Part shown: positions 1 through 12,300 of the stretch, piece by piece | Layout: each line of letters starts with the position of its first letter | Numbering within the stretch: the stretch's first letter is position 1 | Assembly (NCBI RefSeq): GCF_014252275.1 | Contig: NZ_CP059214.1 | Span: 403,637 to 467,636, forward strand | Origin: Blattabacterium cuenoti | GTDB lineage: Bacteria; Bacteroidota; Bacteroidia; Flavobacteriales; Blattabacteriaceae | Direction of reading: 5' to 3' | Length of the DNA: 64,000 nucleotides | Position numbers and translations under genes: made by a program | The notes under the pieces: model-generated | Told to the model about the DNA's origin: nothing | Databases searched by the model: none | The model's input: only the letters and a program-made list of their open reading frames with translations

Positions 1-51
1 AAACACGAAAAACAAATATTAGAAAATAATTTTATTTTTTATCTTAATTAA
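1..51 (+). CDS. possible 3' end of a CDS cut by the window edge
   Basis: From the first base, one plus-strand frame is open for 16 codons and ends in TAA at 49-51, ten bases before aroC. The residues (Lys, Asn, Phe, Leu rich) look like the C-terminus of an AT-rich gene on the same strand, which would put it directly upstream of aroC and miaA. Sixteen codons cannot identify a family, and in such AT-rich DNA this could be chance. Confidence 0.3.
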   Translation, partial: KHEKQILENNFIFYLN

Positions 52-61
52 GATTTTTGCT

Positions 62-1150
62 ATGGCAGGTAATATTTTTGGAAAATTATTTAGAGTAAGC
101 ACGTTTGGAGAAAGTCATGGATTAGCTTTAGGAGGAGTCATTGATGGATGTCCTTCAGGAATAACAATTAACATAGATAAAATTCAATTTGATCTCAACA
201 GAAGAAAACCGGGACAATCATCAATCGTTACTCAACGAAAAGAAAAAGATAGAGTACAGATTCTATCTGGTATATTTGAAAATAAAACTACTGGAACTCC
301 TATTGGATTTCTAATATATAATAAAGATCAAAAATCAAAAGATTATGATCATATAAAACATGCTTATAGACCTTCTCATTCTGATTTTACTTATGAAAAA
401 AAATATGGAATAAGAGATTATAGAGGAGGAGGAAGATCTTCAGCTAGAGAAACTGTTTGTAGAGTTGTAGCAGGATCAATTGCAAAACAATTATTAAAAA
501 ATGTAAGCATAATATCTTATGTGTCTAGTGTTGGAAATATTTCTATTGAAAAATCTTATGAAGAATTGGATTTATCTTTAACGTCAATTGAAAGAAGTCC
601 TTTAAGATGTCCTGATTCAAAAACATCCAATAAAATGATTAGCGAAGTGGAAAAAATAAAAAAAAATGGAGATTCTATTGGTGGAATTATCACATGTGTG
701 ATAAAAAATCTTCCTGCAGGAATAGGAGAACCAGTATTTGAAAAATTACATGCTGAATTAGGAAAGGCGATGCTTTCTATTAATGCTGTAAAAGGATTTG
801 AATATGGAAGTGGTTTTGATGGTACAAAACTTTTAGGATCACAACATAACGACTTATTTTATTCAAATGGAACTACATCAACAAATTTTTCTGGAGGTAT
901 CCAAGGAGGAATATCCAATGGAATGGATATTTATTTTAGAATAGCTTTTAAACCAGTAGCAACAATTATGAAAAAACAACGTACTATTAATAAAAAGGGA
1001 GAAACTATATATATAGAAGGAAAAGGTAGACATGATCCATGTGTATTGCCAAGAGCTGTTCCTATTGTAGAATCTATGACTGCACTAGTATTGGTTGATT
1101 ATTGTATGTATTCCAATTTATCAAAATATTTTCCTCTTTTTAAAGAATGA
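62..1150 (+). CDS. aroC: chorismate synthase
   Basis: Catalyses the last common step of aromatic amino acid synthesis, converting 5-enolpyruvylshikimate-3-phosphate to chorismate with reduced FMN in the cytosol. The 362-residue length is normal. Visible family signatures are the N-terminal FGESHG (about residues 15-20), the phosphate-binding Arg-rich stretch around RRKPGQS, the [12 protein letters not shown] block near residue 120, and the C-terminal [13 protein letters not shown] motif. The ATG at 62 fits the family N-terminus ([19 protein letters not shown]). Its TGA overlaps the miaA start by four bases (ATGA), so the two are translationally coupled. With aroE in the same window it supports synthesis of aromatic amino acids by the symbiont. 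Confidence 0.97.
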   Translation: MAGNIFGKLFRVSTFGESHGLALGGVIDGCPSGITINIDKIQFDLNRRKPGQSSIVTQRKEKDRVQILSGIFENKTTGTPIGFLIYNKDQKSKDYDHIKHAYRPSHSDFTYEKKYGIRDYRGGGRSSARETVCRVVAGSIAKQLLKNVSIISYVSSVGNISIEKSYEELDLSLTSIERSPLRCPDSKTSNKMISEVEKIKKNGDSIGGIITCVIKNLPAGIGEPVFEKLHAELGKAMLSINAVKGFEYGSGFDGTKLLGSQHNDLFYSNGTTSTNFSGGIQGGISNGMDIYFRIAFKPVATIMKKQRTINKKGETIYIEGKGRHDPCVLPRAVPIVESMTALVLVDYCMYSNLSKYFPLFKE

Positions 1151-2094
1151 AAAAAAAACTTCTTGTTATGATTTTAGGCCCAACTTGTGTGGGAAAAACT
1201 TATCTATCTATTTTTTTAGCAAAAAGGATTAAAACTGAAATTCTTTCTTTAGATTCTAGGCAATTTTATAGAGAATTAAAAATAGGAACTTCAATGCCAA
1301 ATGAAAAAGATCTTATTTCCATTCCCCATCATTTTATAGGACACTTAGGCATTAATCAATATTATAATGCTAAATGTTTTGAGAGAGATTTTTTAAAAAA
1401 GTCTCATGAATTATTCATGAAATACTCTATTCTTATTTCTGTTGGTGGATCTAGTTTGTATCAAAAAGCAATATCAGAAGGATTATCTGAAATTCCTGAA
1501 ATTGATTTAAAAGTCCGTAATAATCTAAATAATCAATTAAAAGAAAGAGGGATTGAATTTTTACAGAAAGAATTTAAAAAAATAAAAAAAAAGGAAGATG
1601 TTTTAGATATAAAAAACCCTAGGCGTATCATTCGATATTTAGAAATATTTCAGTCAACAGGGTATCATCCATCTTTTTTTTTTAAAAAAAAAAATAAAAA
1701 AAGACCATTTTCAATCTTAAAAATTGGAATCACTTTATCTAAAGAAGAAATTTCTGATAGAATCCATAAAAGAGTAGAAACTATGATGGAAAAAGGATTA
1801 TTACTTGAAGCAAAAAATTATTATCCTTATAGAACATTAAATAGCTTAAAAACTATCGGATATCAAGAATTATTTTCATTTTTAGAAAAAAAAGGAAATA
1901 ATCTTAAAACATCTATAGAAAATATAAAAATCAATACTATGAAATATGCAAAGAAACAAATGAAATGGTATAAAAATGAAAAGGATATCATTTGGTTCCA
2001 TCCAAAAGAAAAAGATAAAATTCTTAATTTTATATTAGAAAATATAAAGAAAATGGGCAATACTGGATTTGAACCAGTGACCTCCTGCGTGTAA
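1147..2094 (+). CDS. miaA: tRNA dimethylallyltransferase
   Basis: Transfers a dimethylallyl group to N6 of adenine 37 in tRNAs that read codons starting with U. The Walker A motif [10 protein letters not shown] is at residues 11-20, followed by the conserved [13 protein letters not shown] block and the [11 protein letters not shown] segment. The body of the family ends around [14 protein letters not shown]. The last dozen codons (about 2056-2094) lie on the antisense strand of tRNA-Val and read [12 protein letters not shown], a typical antisense-tRNA peptide. The native stop has therefore probably been lost and the frame has run on into the tRNA gene. The start overlaps the aroC stop (ATGA). 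Function is confident; the exact C-terminus is odd. Confidence 0.95.
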   Translation: MKKKLLVMILGPTCVGKTYLSIFLAKRIKTEILSLDSRQFYRELKIGTSMPNEKDLISIPHHFIGHLGINQYYNAKCFERDFLKKSHELFMKYSILISVGGSSLYQKAISEGLSEIPEIDLKVRNNLNNQLKERGIEFLQKEFKKIKKKEDVLDIKNPRRIIRYLEIFQSTGYHPSFFFKKKNKKRPFSILKIGITLSKEEISDRIHKRVETMMEKGLLLEAKNYYPYRTLNSLKTIGYQELFSFLEKKGNNLKTSIENIKINTMKYAKKQMKWYKNEKDIIWFHPKEKDKILNFILENIKKMGNTGFEPVTSCV

Positions 2095-2129
2095 AACAGA
2101 TGCTCTAAACCAAACTGAGCTAATTGCCC
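2054..2129 (-). tRNA. tRNA-Val (anticodon UAC)
   Basis: On the minus strand a 76-nt cloverleaf can be drawn. The acceptor GGGCAAT pairs with ATTGCCC, the discriminator is A, the D-stem is GCTC/GAGC, the anticodon stem is TCTGT/GCAGG with loop TTTACAC (anticodon UAC), and the T-arm is built on GGTTCAAATCC. CCA is not encoded. It lies 12 nt downstream of folC on the same strand and overlaps the 3' end of miaA on the other strand. Confidence 0.95.
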
Positions 2130-2141
2130 ATGAGAAATAAA

Positions 2142-3398
2142 CTATTCAAATTTATGAAAAAAAAGAACTTCAGATACGACAAAAGTACTTCCGCTAATTA
2201 AAATTAAATCATTTTTTTTAGATTTTTTCCTTGCGTATAAAAAAGCATCTTTTACAGTAACATGAAAACTTATTGTTTTTCTATTGAAAAAAAAATTATT
2301 AGCTATAATCTTTAAACATTCAATAGGATATTTTCGTTTTATATTAGGCTGACAAAAATAAATATATGATTTATCAGGTAAATACTTAAAAAAATCTTTA
2401 ACATTTTTTTCTTTTACAAAACCTAAAACTAAATGTAATTGTTTATAGAATTCTTTTTTCAGTTGTTTATTTATCATACAAAATCCTTTTTCGTTGTGAG
2501 CAATATCACAAATAATTTTTGGATCCTTCTCTTTAAGAATATGCCAACGACCTCTAAAACTTGTATTTTTTATTACATTTTTAAATCCTTCTTTTATTGA
2601 TTTATTAGAAATTATAAATCTTTTTTTCTTGTTTATAATATTTATAACATTTATTACCGTATCCCTATTAATAGATTGATAATCTACTTGAAAAGGAATT
2701 TTATATTTTATATTTTTTTCATTACTATCTGTAAAATAGATAGGAGAATGTTTTTTAAAAGCTTCTTTTAAAAAAAAATATTTTAATTGTTTTGATTTTA
2801 TTCGTCCTATAACAACTGGTACCGTATTTTTAATAATTCCTGCTTTTTCATAAGCAATTTGAATTGTTTTTTCTCCAAGAATTTCTGTATGATCTTTACT
2901 AACATTCGTAATTACGGATAATTCAGGATGGATAATATTTGTTGAATCTAATCTTCCTCCCAATCCTACCTCAATTATAGCAATATTTATTTTTTTTTCT
3001 TTAAAATATTGAAAAGCTAAAGCAGTATTCATTTCAAAAAATGAAATACTTTTTTTTTCTATAAATTGTTTATGTTCTTCAATGAAATGTACTATAAATT
3101 TTTTTTCTATTAAAATTCCATTATAAATAATCCTTTCTCTAAAATCTATTAAATGAGGAGAAATAAAAAGTCCTGTATTATATCCCTCTTCTTGAAAAAT
3201 AGAAGACAACATATGTGCAGTAGATCCTTTTCCATTTGTTCCTCCTATATGAATACTTTTGAAATATTTTTGAGGATTTCCTAAATATGAACAAAAATCT
3301 TTTATTCTTTCTAAACCAGGTTTATAAAATTTTATTCCATTATCCTGATCAATCGGAGTATATTCCAATATCCATTGAATAATATTTGAATAATTCAA
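2142..3398 (-). CDS. folC: folylpolyglutamate / dihydrofolate synthase
   Basis: Mur-ligase family enzyme that adds glutamate to folates (and, in bifunctional forms, to dihydropteroate). The ATP-binding P-loop GGTNGKGSTAHML is at about residues 52-64, followed by the GLFISPHL segment, the NTALAFQYF block, and the Mur-ligase IIEVGLGGRLDSTN motif near residue 141. The C-terminal glutamate ligase domain carries SFRGRWHIL and CDIAHNEKGF. At 418 residues it is of normal length. The ATG at 3398 is the only sensible start. The gene is divergent from glnS, with about 107 AT-rich bases between them, and is followed by tRNA-Val. It works in the same pathway as the 5-formyl-THF cyclo-ligase near 52 kb. 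Confidence 0.95.
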   Translation of the reverse strand: MNYSNIIQWILEYTPIDQDNGIKFYKPGLERIKDFCSYLGNPQKYFKSIHIGGTNGKGSTAHMLSSIFQEEGYNTGLFISPHLIDFRERIIYNGILIEKKFIVHFIEEHKQFIEKKSISFFEMNTALAFQYFKEKKINIAIIEVGLGGRLDSTNIIHPELSVITNVSKDHTEILGEKTIQIAYEKAGIIKNTVPVVIGRIKSKQLKYFFLKEAFKKHSPIYFTDSNEKNIKYKIPFQVDYQSINRDTVINVINIINKKKRFIISNKSIKEGFKNVIKNTSFRGRWHILKEKDPKIICDIAHNEKGFCMINKQLKKEFYKQLHLVLGFVKEKNVKDFFKYLPDKSYIYFCQPNIKRKYPIECLKIIANNFFFNRKTISFHVTVKDAFLYARKKSKKNDLILISGSTFVVSEVLFFHKFE

Positions 3399-3505
3399 TT
3401 TTTAACTGATTAACTATTGTAACATTAATTAAAATTAAATAAAAGTATTTTTTTAAAAAAAATTAATTGTATTATATTACAATAATTGATTAAAATTTTT
3501 TTCGT

Positions 3506-5131
3506 ATTACTCATTTTAATTTCATTGAAAAAATTATAGAGAAAGACATCAAAGATGGATTTCCTTTAGAAAAAATAAAATTTCGTTTTCCTCCGGAACC
3601 AAATGGATATTTACATATTGGTCACGTTAAAGCAATATGTTTAAATTTCGAATTAGGAAGAAAATATAAAGCTCCAGTTTATTTACGATTTGATGATACC
3701 AATCCTACTGTAGAAAATGAAAAATATGTAAAATCAATAAAAAAAGATTTGTTATTTTTAGGATTTCGGTGGAATAAGGAAAGTTATGCTTCTGATTATT
3801 TTCAAAATCTTTATGAATGGGCAATAAAATTAATCAAAAAAGGATTTGCATATATTGATACGCAATCAAAATATGATATAAAATTTCAAAGAAAAGATTC
3901 TTTTGAATCTGGAATTAATAGTATTAATAGAAAAAGATCTATAAATGAAAACTTAGATCTTTTTGAAAAAATGAAAAATGGATTTTTTCGAGAAGGAACA
4001 TGTGTTTTGAGAGCTAAAATAGATATGAGTTCTCCAAACATAAATATGAGGGATCCAATAATGTATAGAATTCTTTATAAAACACATCACAAAACCGGAT
4101 CAAAATGGTGTATTTATCCTACATATGATTGGACACATGGTCAATGTGATTATATTGAACAAATATCACATTCTTTATGTTCATTAGAATTTGAAAATAA
4201 AAGACCTTTGTATAATTGGTTTTTAGAGAAAATTAATCTTAATACATCAAAAATAAGACCAAAACAAATAGAATTTTCAAGACTTAATATAAGTAATACT
4301 GTAACAAGTAAAAGAAAAATTCAATATTTAATTAAAAAAAATATTATCTATTCTTGGGATGATCCACGTATACTAACAATATGCGGATTAAAAAAAAGAG
4401 GATATCCCTCTATTGCTTTAAAAGATTTCATTCATAAAATAGGAATTACAAAAAGAAATAGTATGATTGATATCTCTTTATTGGAATATTGGGGAAGAAA
4501 ACATTTAAACAAAATTTCTACAAGAGTAATGGTAGTATTAAACCCTGTTAAAATCATTATTGATAATTATTGTTCAAATAAAATAGAATGGATCAAATTA
4601 AAAAATAATCCTGAGGATAAACATTCAGGAATACGAAATGTTCCATTTTCTAAAAATATATATATTGAAGAATCAGATTTTTTAGAAGAAAAAAAAGACA
4701 ATTTTTTTCGTTTATTTATTGGGAATAAGGTAAGATTAAAAGGATCTTATGTTATTGAAGCAAAATATGTTGTAAAAAATGAAAAAGGAAAAATTAAAGA
4801 AATCCACTGTAATTATTTTTCAAAAACAGAATCTATAAAAAAAATTAGAAGTACTTTACATTGGGTTTCGATTCCTCATATTTTTCCTATAAAAATAAAT
4901 ATATATAAAACATTATTTTTGAAAAAAAAAAATAATAAACTACTCGATGAGTATGAAATCAATCCAAATTCCAAAAAAACTATTATAGGATATGCAGAAC
5001 CATTTTTAAAAAAAGTTAAAAAAGGAGATTATTTACAATTTCAACGAATCGGATATTTCTGTGTAGAAGAAGTACATAATGGAAAAATCATTTTAAATAA
5101 AACATTATCTATCAAAAATAAATGGGAATAA
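3506..5131 (+). CDS. glnS: glutaminyl-tRNA synthetase, apparently with a non-canonical start codon
   Basis: Class I aminoacyl-tRNA synthetase charging tRNA-Gln. The catalytic HIGH motif (GYLHIGHVKA) lies at 3605-3634, and the KMSKS-like loop reads VTSKR where family members have VMSKR. The anticodon-binding beta-barrels follow, to the stop at 5131. The reading frame is continuous with the family N-terminus (NFIEKIIEKDIKDGFPLEKI), but that frame opens only after TAA at 3491-3493. It then contains no ATG, GTG or TTG until TTG at 3749, which lies well inside the catalytic domain. I place the start at ATT 3506, giving about 541 residues, normal for GlnS; ATT 3524 is another choice. A shift in the seven-T run at 3496-3502 from TTG 3486 is a less likely alternative. 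It converges with rpoC, leaving six bases between the two stops. Confidence 0.85.
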   Translation: MTHFNFIEKIIEKDIKDGFPLEKIKFRFPPEPNGYLHIGHVKAICLNFELGRKYKAPVYLRFDDTNPTVENEKYVKSIKKDLLFLGFRWNKESYASDYFQNLYEWAIKLIKKGFAYIDTQSKYDIKFQRKDSFESGINSINRKRSINENLDLFEKMKNGFFREGTCVLRAKIDMSSPNINMRDPIMYRILYKTHHKTGSKWCIYPTYDWTHGQCDYIEQISHSLCSLEFENKRPLYNWFLEKINLNTSKIRPKQIEFSRLNISNTVTSKRKIQYLIKKNIIYSWDDPRILTICGLKKRGYPSIALKDFIHKIGITKRNSMIDISLLEYWGRKHLNKISTRVMVVLNPVKIIIDNYCSNKIEWIKLKNNPEDKHSGIRNVPFSKNIYIEESDFLEEKKDNFFRLFIGNKVRLKGSYVIEAKYVVKNEKGKIKEIHCNYFSKTESIKKIRSTLHWVSIPHIFPIKINIYKTLFLKKKNNKLLDEYEINPNSKKTIIGYAEPFLKKVKKGDYLQFQRIGYFCVEEVHNGKIILNKTLSIKNKWE

Positions 5132-5137
5132 AAAATT

Positions 5138-8100
5138 TTATTCTAAAAGATCTACATGAATATTTTCATACTCTTTTATTCCTGTTCCTGCAGGAATTTT
5201 ATGACCGACAATAACGTTTTCTTTTAATCCATGCAATGCATCAGTTTTTCCACTTATTGCCGCTTCACTCAATACCTTAGTAGTTTCTTGAAAAGAAGCT
5301 GCAGATATAAATGATTTTGTTTGAAGAGCAGATCTCGTAATTCCTTGCAATATCGGTCTACCTGTAGCAGGGATAGCATTCCTTACTTTCATTAAAATCT
5401 TATGATTATATTTTAATATAGTATTTTCATTAATAAAATCTCTATTACTAATCAGATCTCCATTATTAAAATTAGAATCTCCAGAATGTTCTACTATTTT
5501 CATATTAGATACTCGATCATTTTCTTCCATAAAATCATCTTTATATTCAATATTTCCTTCCAAAAACTTTGTATCGCCAACATCTATTACTTCTACTTTT
5601 CTCATCATTTGTAAGACAATCACTTCAAAATGTTTATCATTAATCTTTACACCTTGTAAACGGTATACTTCTTGTATTTCTTGAATAAGATATTCTTGTA
5701 CAGCTCTAGGACCTCTGATATTAAGAATATCATTAGGTGTAATTGCTCCATCTGATAAAGGCATTCCAGCTTTTACATAATCATTTTCTTGAACCAAGAT
5801 TTGACTAGATAATTTAACTAGATATTTTCTAATTTCTCCTGTTCTAGATTCTACAATTATCTCTCTATTCCCTCTTTTTATTTTTCCATGGCTTACAATA
5901 CCATCCATTTCAGAAACAACAGCAGGATTTGATGGATTGCGTGCTTCGAATAATTCAGATAATCTAGGTAATCCACCAGTAATATCTCCAGATTTAGCTG
6001 ATTTTCTAGGAATTTTTACTAGTGTTTGACCCTTTTCTATTTTATCTCCATCTTCCACTATTAAATGTGCACCTACAGGTAGGTTATATGTTTTTAAAAC
6101 TTCTTGAGAATCATCAATAATTTGTAATGTAGGAATTAAATTTTTATTTCTTACTTCTGTAATTACCTTTTCTTGAAAACCTGTTTGTTCGTCTGTTTCA
6201 ACCTGAAATGTTGTTCCTTTTTCTATATGTTTATAAGAAACATATCCATCAAATTCAGAAATAATAATTGCATTATATAAATCCCATTTACAAATAATGG
6301 TATCTTTTTTTAATTTTGTTCCATCCTTTACATATAAAGAAGATCCATAGGGAATATTATTAATCATTAAAATAGAAGATTTATCTTCATTCAATAATTT
6401 CATTTCTGCAGTTCTTGATACAACTATTCCAATTTTTTTATCGTCTTTTTTTGTCTCTACAAATTTCAAATCATCAAATACTATCCATCCATCATATTTT
6501 GCTTTTATTTGTGATGATTCAGCAATATTTCCTGCTGTTCCACCAACATGAAATGTACGTAAAGTTAACTGTGTTCCTGGTTCTCCTATAGATTGTGCGG
6601 CAATAACACCTACTGCTTCTCCTTTATGAGCCATTTCTCCTGTAGATAAATTTCTTCCATAACACTTAGAACAAATTCCCATTTTTGCTTCACATGTAAG
6701 AGGAGAACGTACCATAACCATTTCAATATTACATGATTCAATAGTTTTTGCAATTTCTTCATCTATCATTTCACCAGAAGAAATAATTAAATTATTCGTT
6801 TCCGTATGATAAATATCATATAAAGATGTTCGTCCTAAAATTCTGTTAAACAATGTTTCAATGACTTCTTCATTTTTTTTTAATGCGACCATTTCTAATC
6901 CTCTCAAGGTATTACAGTCTTCCATTTTAATAATTACATCTTGTGCTGCGTCGACTAATCTCCTTGTAAGATATCCAGCATCTGCTGTTTTTAGAGCAGT
7001 ATCAGCTAACCCTTTTCTTGCTCCATGAGTAGAAATAAAATACTCTAAAATAGATAGACCTTCTCTAAAATTAGATAAAATAGGATTCTCAATTATCTCA
7101 CCTCCAGAAGCACCTGTTTTTTGAGGTTTTGCCATTAAACCACGCATTCCTGAAAGTTGTCGAATTTGTTCCTTTGAACCTCTTGCTCCAGAATCTAACA
7201 TCATATAAACAGGATTAAACCCTTTTCGATCTTCAGACATATGTTTCATTACTTGTTCCGTTAACATAGTATTTGCATTAGTCCATATATCAATCACTTG
7301 ATTATAACGTTCATTATTCGTGATCAATCCCATATTATAATGATTTTTTACATTATCAACTTTATTTATGGCATCTTCAACCATTTCTTTTTTATTATTA
7401 GGTGTTATAATATCTCCTAATCCAAACGAAAGACCACCTTTAAAAGCATTATAAAAACCTAATTCTTTGATATCATCTAAAAAATTTGAAGTAGTAGGAA
7501 CATCGGTTAAATACAATATTTTTCCTATAATTTCTCTTAAAGATTTTTTAGTAAGTGATTCATTGATATATCCTACTTTTTTAGGAACTACTTGATTAAA
7601 TAAAACTCTTCCAACTGTAGTTTCTATAATTTTTTTATACAAGGTTTTATTTTTACGTATGTTTACTTTTACCTTGATTAAGGCATGTAAATCTACTATT
7701 TTTTGATTATATGCTATTTCTACTTCTTCAGGAGAATAAAAAATTTTACCTTCTCCTTTTATTTTTTTATTATCATCAGATAAAAGTGGTTTTGTCATGT
7801 AATATAAACCTAGTACCATATCTTGAGAAGGGACTGTTATAGGTGATCCATTTGCAGGATTTAAAATGTTTTGAGATGCTAACATTAATAATTGTGCTTC
7901 TAATATAGAAGCATAAGATAATGGTAAATGAACGGCCATTTGATCTCCATCAAAATCTGCATTGAATGCAGCACAAACTAGAGGATGTAATTGAATTGCT
8001 TTTCCTTCTATCATTTTAGGTTGAAAAGCTTGAATTCCGAGTCTATGTAAAGTAGGTGCTCGATTTAATAAAACAGGATGCCCCTTTAAAACATTTTCCA

Positions 8101-9370
8101 AAATATCCCATATAACAGGATTTCTTTTATCGATAATTTTTTTAGCTGATTTTACCGTTTTAACTATACCTCTTTCAATTAATTTCCTTATTACAAAAGG
8201 TTTATATAATTCTGCAGCCATTTCTTTAGGTAAACCACATTCATGTAGTTTTAAATGAGGACCTACTACAATAACAGATCTTGCAGAATAATCAACTCTC
8301 TTACCAAGTAGATTCTGTCTAAAACGTCCTTGTTTTCCTTTTAAAGAATCTGATAACGATTTTAATGGTCTATTTGCCTCTGATTTTACTGCAGATACTT
8401 TCCTTGAATTATCAAATAAAGAATCTACAGATTCTTGTAACATTCTTTTTTCATTTCGAAGAATAACTTCTGGAGCTTTAATTTCTATAAGCCTTTTTAA
8501 ACGATTATTTCTTATCAGAACTCTTCGATATAAATCAGTCATGTCCGAAGCTGCATACCTTCCCCCATCTAAAGGAACTAAAGGCCTTAGTTCTGGAGGA
8601 ATGACTGATAAGACATGAACAATCATCCAAGATGGATCTCCACCATTTTTTTTTCCCTCTCTAAAAGATTCCACGATTTGTAATCGTTTTAATGCCTCTA
8701 TTCTTCTTTGTTTAGACGTTTCATTTTTCGATTGATCTCTTAATTCAAAAGATAATTTATCCAAATCAATACGATTTAATAAATCTTTAATACATTCCCC
8801 TCCCATCTTAGCAATGAATTTATTAGGATCATTATCTTCTAAATCTTGATTATTGTTCGGCAATCTATCTAAAAAATATAAATACTCTTCTTCTGTTAAA
8901 AAATCTCCTTTTTTTAAAAAACTTCCATCTGAACGTTTTGCAAGACCTCCTTGAATAACAACATATCTTTCATAATAAATAATCATTTCAAGTTTTTTTG
9001 ATGGAAATCCTAATAAATATCCTATTTTATTAGGAGAAGAACGAAAACACCAAATATGTACTACAGGAACAACAAGACTAATATGTCCCATACGTTCCCT
9101 TCTTACTTTTTTTTCAGTAACTTCTACCCCACATCTATCACATACAATTCCTTTATAACGAATTCTTTTATATTTACCACAAGCACATTCATAATCTTTT
9201 ACTGGTCCAAAAATACGCTCACAAAATAATCCATCACGTTCTGGTTTGTGAGTACGATAATTTATTGTTTCTGGCTTTAATACTTCTCCATGAGATTGTT
9301 TTAAAATGACTTCTGGAGATGCTAATCTAATAGTAATTTTATTAAATTTGGTAGTTTTTTTTCTATTCAT
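5138..9370 (-). CDS. rpoC: DNA-directed RNA polymerase subunit beta'
   Basis: Largest subunit of the core RNA polymerase. The N-terminal zinc ribbon ([20 protein letters not shown]) is at about residues 62-81. The catalytic NADFDGDQM, whose Asp residues bind Mg2+, is near residue 470. The trigger-loop/bridge-helix region ([19 protein letters not shown]) and the second zinc site (C-x6-CSKC) are also present. At 1410 residues it has the size usual in Bacteroidota. It is the last gene of the tuf-secE-nusG-rpl-rpo unit, starting 17 bases after the rpoB stop. It ends six bases from the converging glnS stop, so there is no room for a private terminator; no hairpin is visible there. Confidence 0.99.
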   Translation of the reverse strand: MNRKKTTKFNKITIRLASPEVILKQSHGEVLKPETINYRTHKPERDGLFCERIFGPVKDYECACGKYKRIRYKGIVCDRCGVEVTEKKVRRERMGHISLVVPVVHIWCFRSSPNKIGYLLGFPSKKLEMIIYYERYVVIQGGLAKRSDGSFLKKGDFLTEEEYLYFLDRLPNNNQDLEDNDPNKFIAKMGGECIKDLLNRIDLDKLSFELRDQSKNETSKQRRIEALKRLQIVESFREGKKNGGDPSWMIVHVLSVIPPELRPLVPLDGGRYAASDMTDLYRRVLIRNNRLKRLIEIKAPEVILRNEKRMLQESVDSLFDNSRKVSAVKSEANRPLKSLSDSLKGKQGRFRQNLLGKRVDYSARSVIVVGPHLKLHECGLPKEMAAELYKPFVIRKLIERGIVKTVKSAKKIIDKRNPVIWDILENVLKGHPVLLNRAPTLHRLGIQAFQPKMIEGKAIQLHPLVCAAFNADFDGDQMAVHLPLSYASILEAQLLMLASQNILNPANGSPITVPSQDMVLGLYYMTKPLLSDDNKKIKGEGKIFYSPEEVEIAYNQKIVDLHALIKVKVNIRKNKTLYKKIIETTVGRVLFNQVVPKKVGYINESLTKKSLREIIGKILYLTDVPTTSNFLDDIKELGFYNAFKGGLSFGLGDIITPNNKKEMVEDAINKVDNVKNHYNMGLITNNERYNQVIDIWTNANTMLTEQVMKHMSEDRKGFNPVYMMLDSGARGSKEQIRQLSGMRGLMAKPQKTGASGGEIIENPILSNFREGLSILEYFISTHGARKGLADTALKTADAGYLTRRLVDAAQDVIIKMEDCNTLRGLEMVALKKNEEVIETLFNRILGRTSLYDIYHTETNNLIISSGEMIDEEIAKTIESCNIEMVMVRSPLTCEAKMGICSKCYGRNLSTGEMAHKGEAVGVIAAQSIGEPGTQLTLRTFHVGGTAGNIAESSQIKAKYDGWIVFDDLKFVETKKDDKKIGIVVSRTAEMKLLNEDKSSILMINNIPYGSSLYVKDGTKLKKDTIICKWDLYNAIIISEFDGYVSYKHIEKGTTFQVETDEQTGFQEKVITEVRNKNLIPTLQIIDDSQEVLKTYNLPVGAHLIVEDGDKIEKGQTLVKIPRKSAKSGDITGGLPRLSELFEARNPSNPAVVSEMDGIVSHGKIKRGNREIIVESRTGEIRKYLVKLSSQILVQENDYVKAGMPLSDGAITPNDILNIRGPRAVQEYLIQEIQEVYRLQGVKINDKHFEVIVLQMMRKVEVIDVGDTKFLEGNIEYKDDFMEENDRVSNMKIVEHSGDSNFNNGDLISNRDFINENTILKYNHKILMKVRNAIPATGRPILQGITRSALQTKSFISAASFQETTKVLSEAAISGKTDALHGLKENVIVGHKIPAGTGIKEYENIHVDLLE

Positions 9371-9387
9371 TTTTTACAAAAAATTCA

Positions 9388-12300
9388 TTATTGTTCTAAA
9401 TTGATATCCAATCCTAGACCTTTTAACTCATAACAAAGAACATTAAAAGATTCTGGATTATTAGGTTCTGGCATTTCTATCCCCTTTACTATAGATTCAT
9501 ATGTTTTTGATCGTCCTACAACATCATCTGACTTTACAGTTAAAATTTCTCTCAAAATGTTGGATGCACCAAAAGCTTCCAATGCCCAAACTTCCATTTC
9601 ACCAAAACGTTGTCCTCCAAATTGTGATTTTCCACCTAAAGGTTGTTGAGTAATCAATGAATAAGGACCTATTGAACGAGAATGCATTTTATCGTCGACC
9701 ATATGACCTAATTTCAACATATATATAACTCCAACCGTAGCAGGTTGATCAAATTTTTCTCCTGTTGATCCATCAAATAAATGTGTAGTACCGAAATTTG
9801 GTATTTTTGCTTTTTTAGTATATTCTGATATTTTTTTTAATGTAGCACCATCAAATATAGGAGTAGAAAATTTTATATTTAATTCTTTTCCTGCCCAACC
9901 TAATACAGTTTCATAGATTTGTCCTATATTCATTCTTGATGGTACTCCTAATGGATTTAATACGATATCTACTGGACTTCCATCTTCTAAAAAAGGCATA
10001 TCTTCTTCTCTTAAAATTCTTGCTACTACACCTTTATTGCCATGTCTTCCTGCCATTTTATCTCCTACCTTCAATTTTCTTTTTTTCGCTACGTATACTT
10101 TAGCCATTTTTACAATACCTGAAGGCAATTCATCTCCAATTGTTATGGAAAATTTTTTGTGTTTTAATTCACTATTCAAATTATTTAATAAGACTTTATA
10201 ATTGTGCAATATTTTCAATATTAAATCATTGATTTTTTGATCTTCCGTCCAATGATAGAAAAAAATGTTAGAATAGTCAATAATAGTTGAAAGTAAAATT
10301 TTATTAAATTTTATTCCTTTTTGTATGACTTTTACTTTTTTTTCATTAAAAATGTCATAATGACAACTCTTATTCTTCAAAAGAAAAGATAATTTATTAA
10401 TTAAGATGCTTCTTATTAAAGAAAATTTTTCTTTATATTTTTTCTCTAAAATTTCTATGCTAACTTTATCTTTTTCTCTAGTATTTTTATCCTTAATACT
10501 TCTTGTAAATAATTTAGTATCAATTACTACACCAAATAAAGATGGTTCTGCTCTCAATGAAGCATCTTTAACATTTCCTGCTTTATCTCCAAAAATTGCT
10601 CTTAATAATTTTTCTTCTGGAGTAGGATCCGATTCTCCTTTTGGAGTAATTTTACCAATTAAAATATCTCCGGGTTTCACTTCCGCTCCAACACGGATAA
10701 TTCCATTTTCATCCAAATCTTTTGTTGCTTCTTCACTAACATTAGGAATGTCATTGGTAAGTTCTTCCATTCCCAATTTTGTATCACGTACTTCTAAAGA
10801 ATATTCTTCTATATGTATAGAGGTAAACCAATCTTCAGTAACTACTTTTTCAGAAATTAAAACAGCATCTTCAAAATTATATCCATTGCATGGAATAAAT
10901 GCAGCTTTTAAATTTCTCCCTAATGCTAATTCTCCATTTTCTGTTCCATACCCTTCACACAATATTTGTCCTTTATGAATTTTCATTCCTTTTTTGACTA
11001 TAGGTCTTAAATTAATACATGTATTTTGATTTGTTTTTCTAAATTTAATAAGATTATATATACGAGTATTCGATTCAAAATTCACTAGTAATTCTTCTTC
11101 TGTTTGATGATACTTTATAACTATTTTTTTAGCATCTACATAATCTACAACACCATCTTTTTCTGCATTAATTAAAATTCTTGAATCTATAGCAACTTGA
11201 CTTTCTAATCCTGTCCCAATAATAGGTGATTCAGGTTGTAAAAGTGGTACTGCTTGTCTCATCATATTAGAACCCATAAGTGCTCTATTTGCATCATCAT
11301 GTTCTAAAAAAGGAATTAAAGAAGCAGATATTGAAGCTATTTGATTAGGTGCAACATCAATATAATCAACTTGAGTAGGATTGACAACAGGAAAATCTCC
11401 ATCTTTACGTGAAATAATTCTTTCAGAAATAAATCTACCAAATTTATCTATGGAATTTGATTGAGCAATTGATTTTCCTTCCTCTTCTTCAGCACTTAAA
11501 TATCTCACAGAAGATGGGTCTAATCTAACTATTCCATTCGTTACCATTCTATAAGGAGTTTCTACAAATCCCATATTGTTAATTTTAGCGAAGACAGAAA
11601 GTGAAGAGATTAAACCAATATTTGGACCTTCAGGAGTTTCTATAGGACATAATCTACCATAATGAGAATAGTTAACATCTCTTACTTCAAATCCTGCTCT
11701 CTCTCTAGATAATCCACCTGGTCCCAAAGCAGAAAGTCTCCTTTTATGAGTAATTTCAGATAAGGGATTTGTCTGATCCATAAATTGAGATAACTGATTA
11801 GTACCAAAAAAAGTATTTATAACAGAAGAAAGAGTTTTCGCATTAATAAGATCTGAAGGCATAAAAACTTCATTATCACGAACATTCATTCTTTCTTTTA
11901 TAGTACGAGACATCCTCGCTAGTCCTATATTAAATTGAGTATATAATTGTTCACCTACAGATCGTACTCTACGATTAGATAAATGATCAATATCGTCAAC
12001 TTCTCTTTTTGAATTGAATAAATCGTTTAAATGTTCAATAATAGCAATAATATCTTCTTTACTAAGAACTAAATGATTAGGATCGATCTTTAATCCAAGA
12101 CGTTTGTTTAAACGATATCTTCCAACAGGTCCCAAACTATATCGAGTATCGGAGAAAAAAAGTTTTTCTATAATCCCCTTTGCTGTTTCTTCGTCTGGAG
12201 GTTCTGTATTTCTCATTTGTTTATATATATATTCTACAGCTTCTTTTTCAGAATTAGTAGGATCTTTGTGGAGAGTATTATAAATAATAGAGTAATCTTT

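Noticed and set aside
3749-5131. glnS as a 460-residue gene starting at TTG 3749
   Set aside because: It would drop the HIGH motif, which is coded in the same frame upstream.
10406-10978. Plus-strand 190-codon frame inside rpoB
   Set aside because: Exact antisense of conserved rpoB sequence; Ser/Phe/Leu-rich shadow with no family features.
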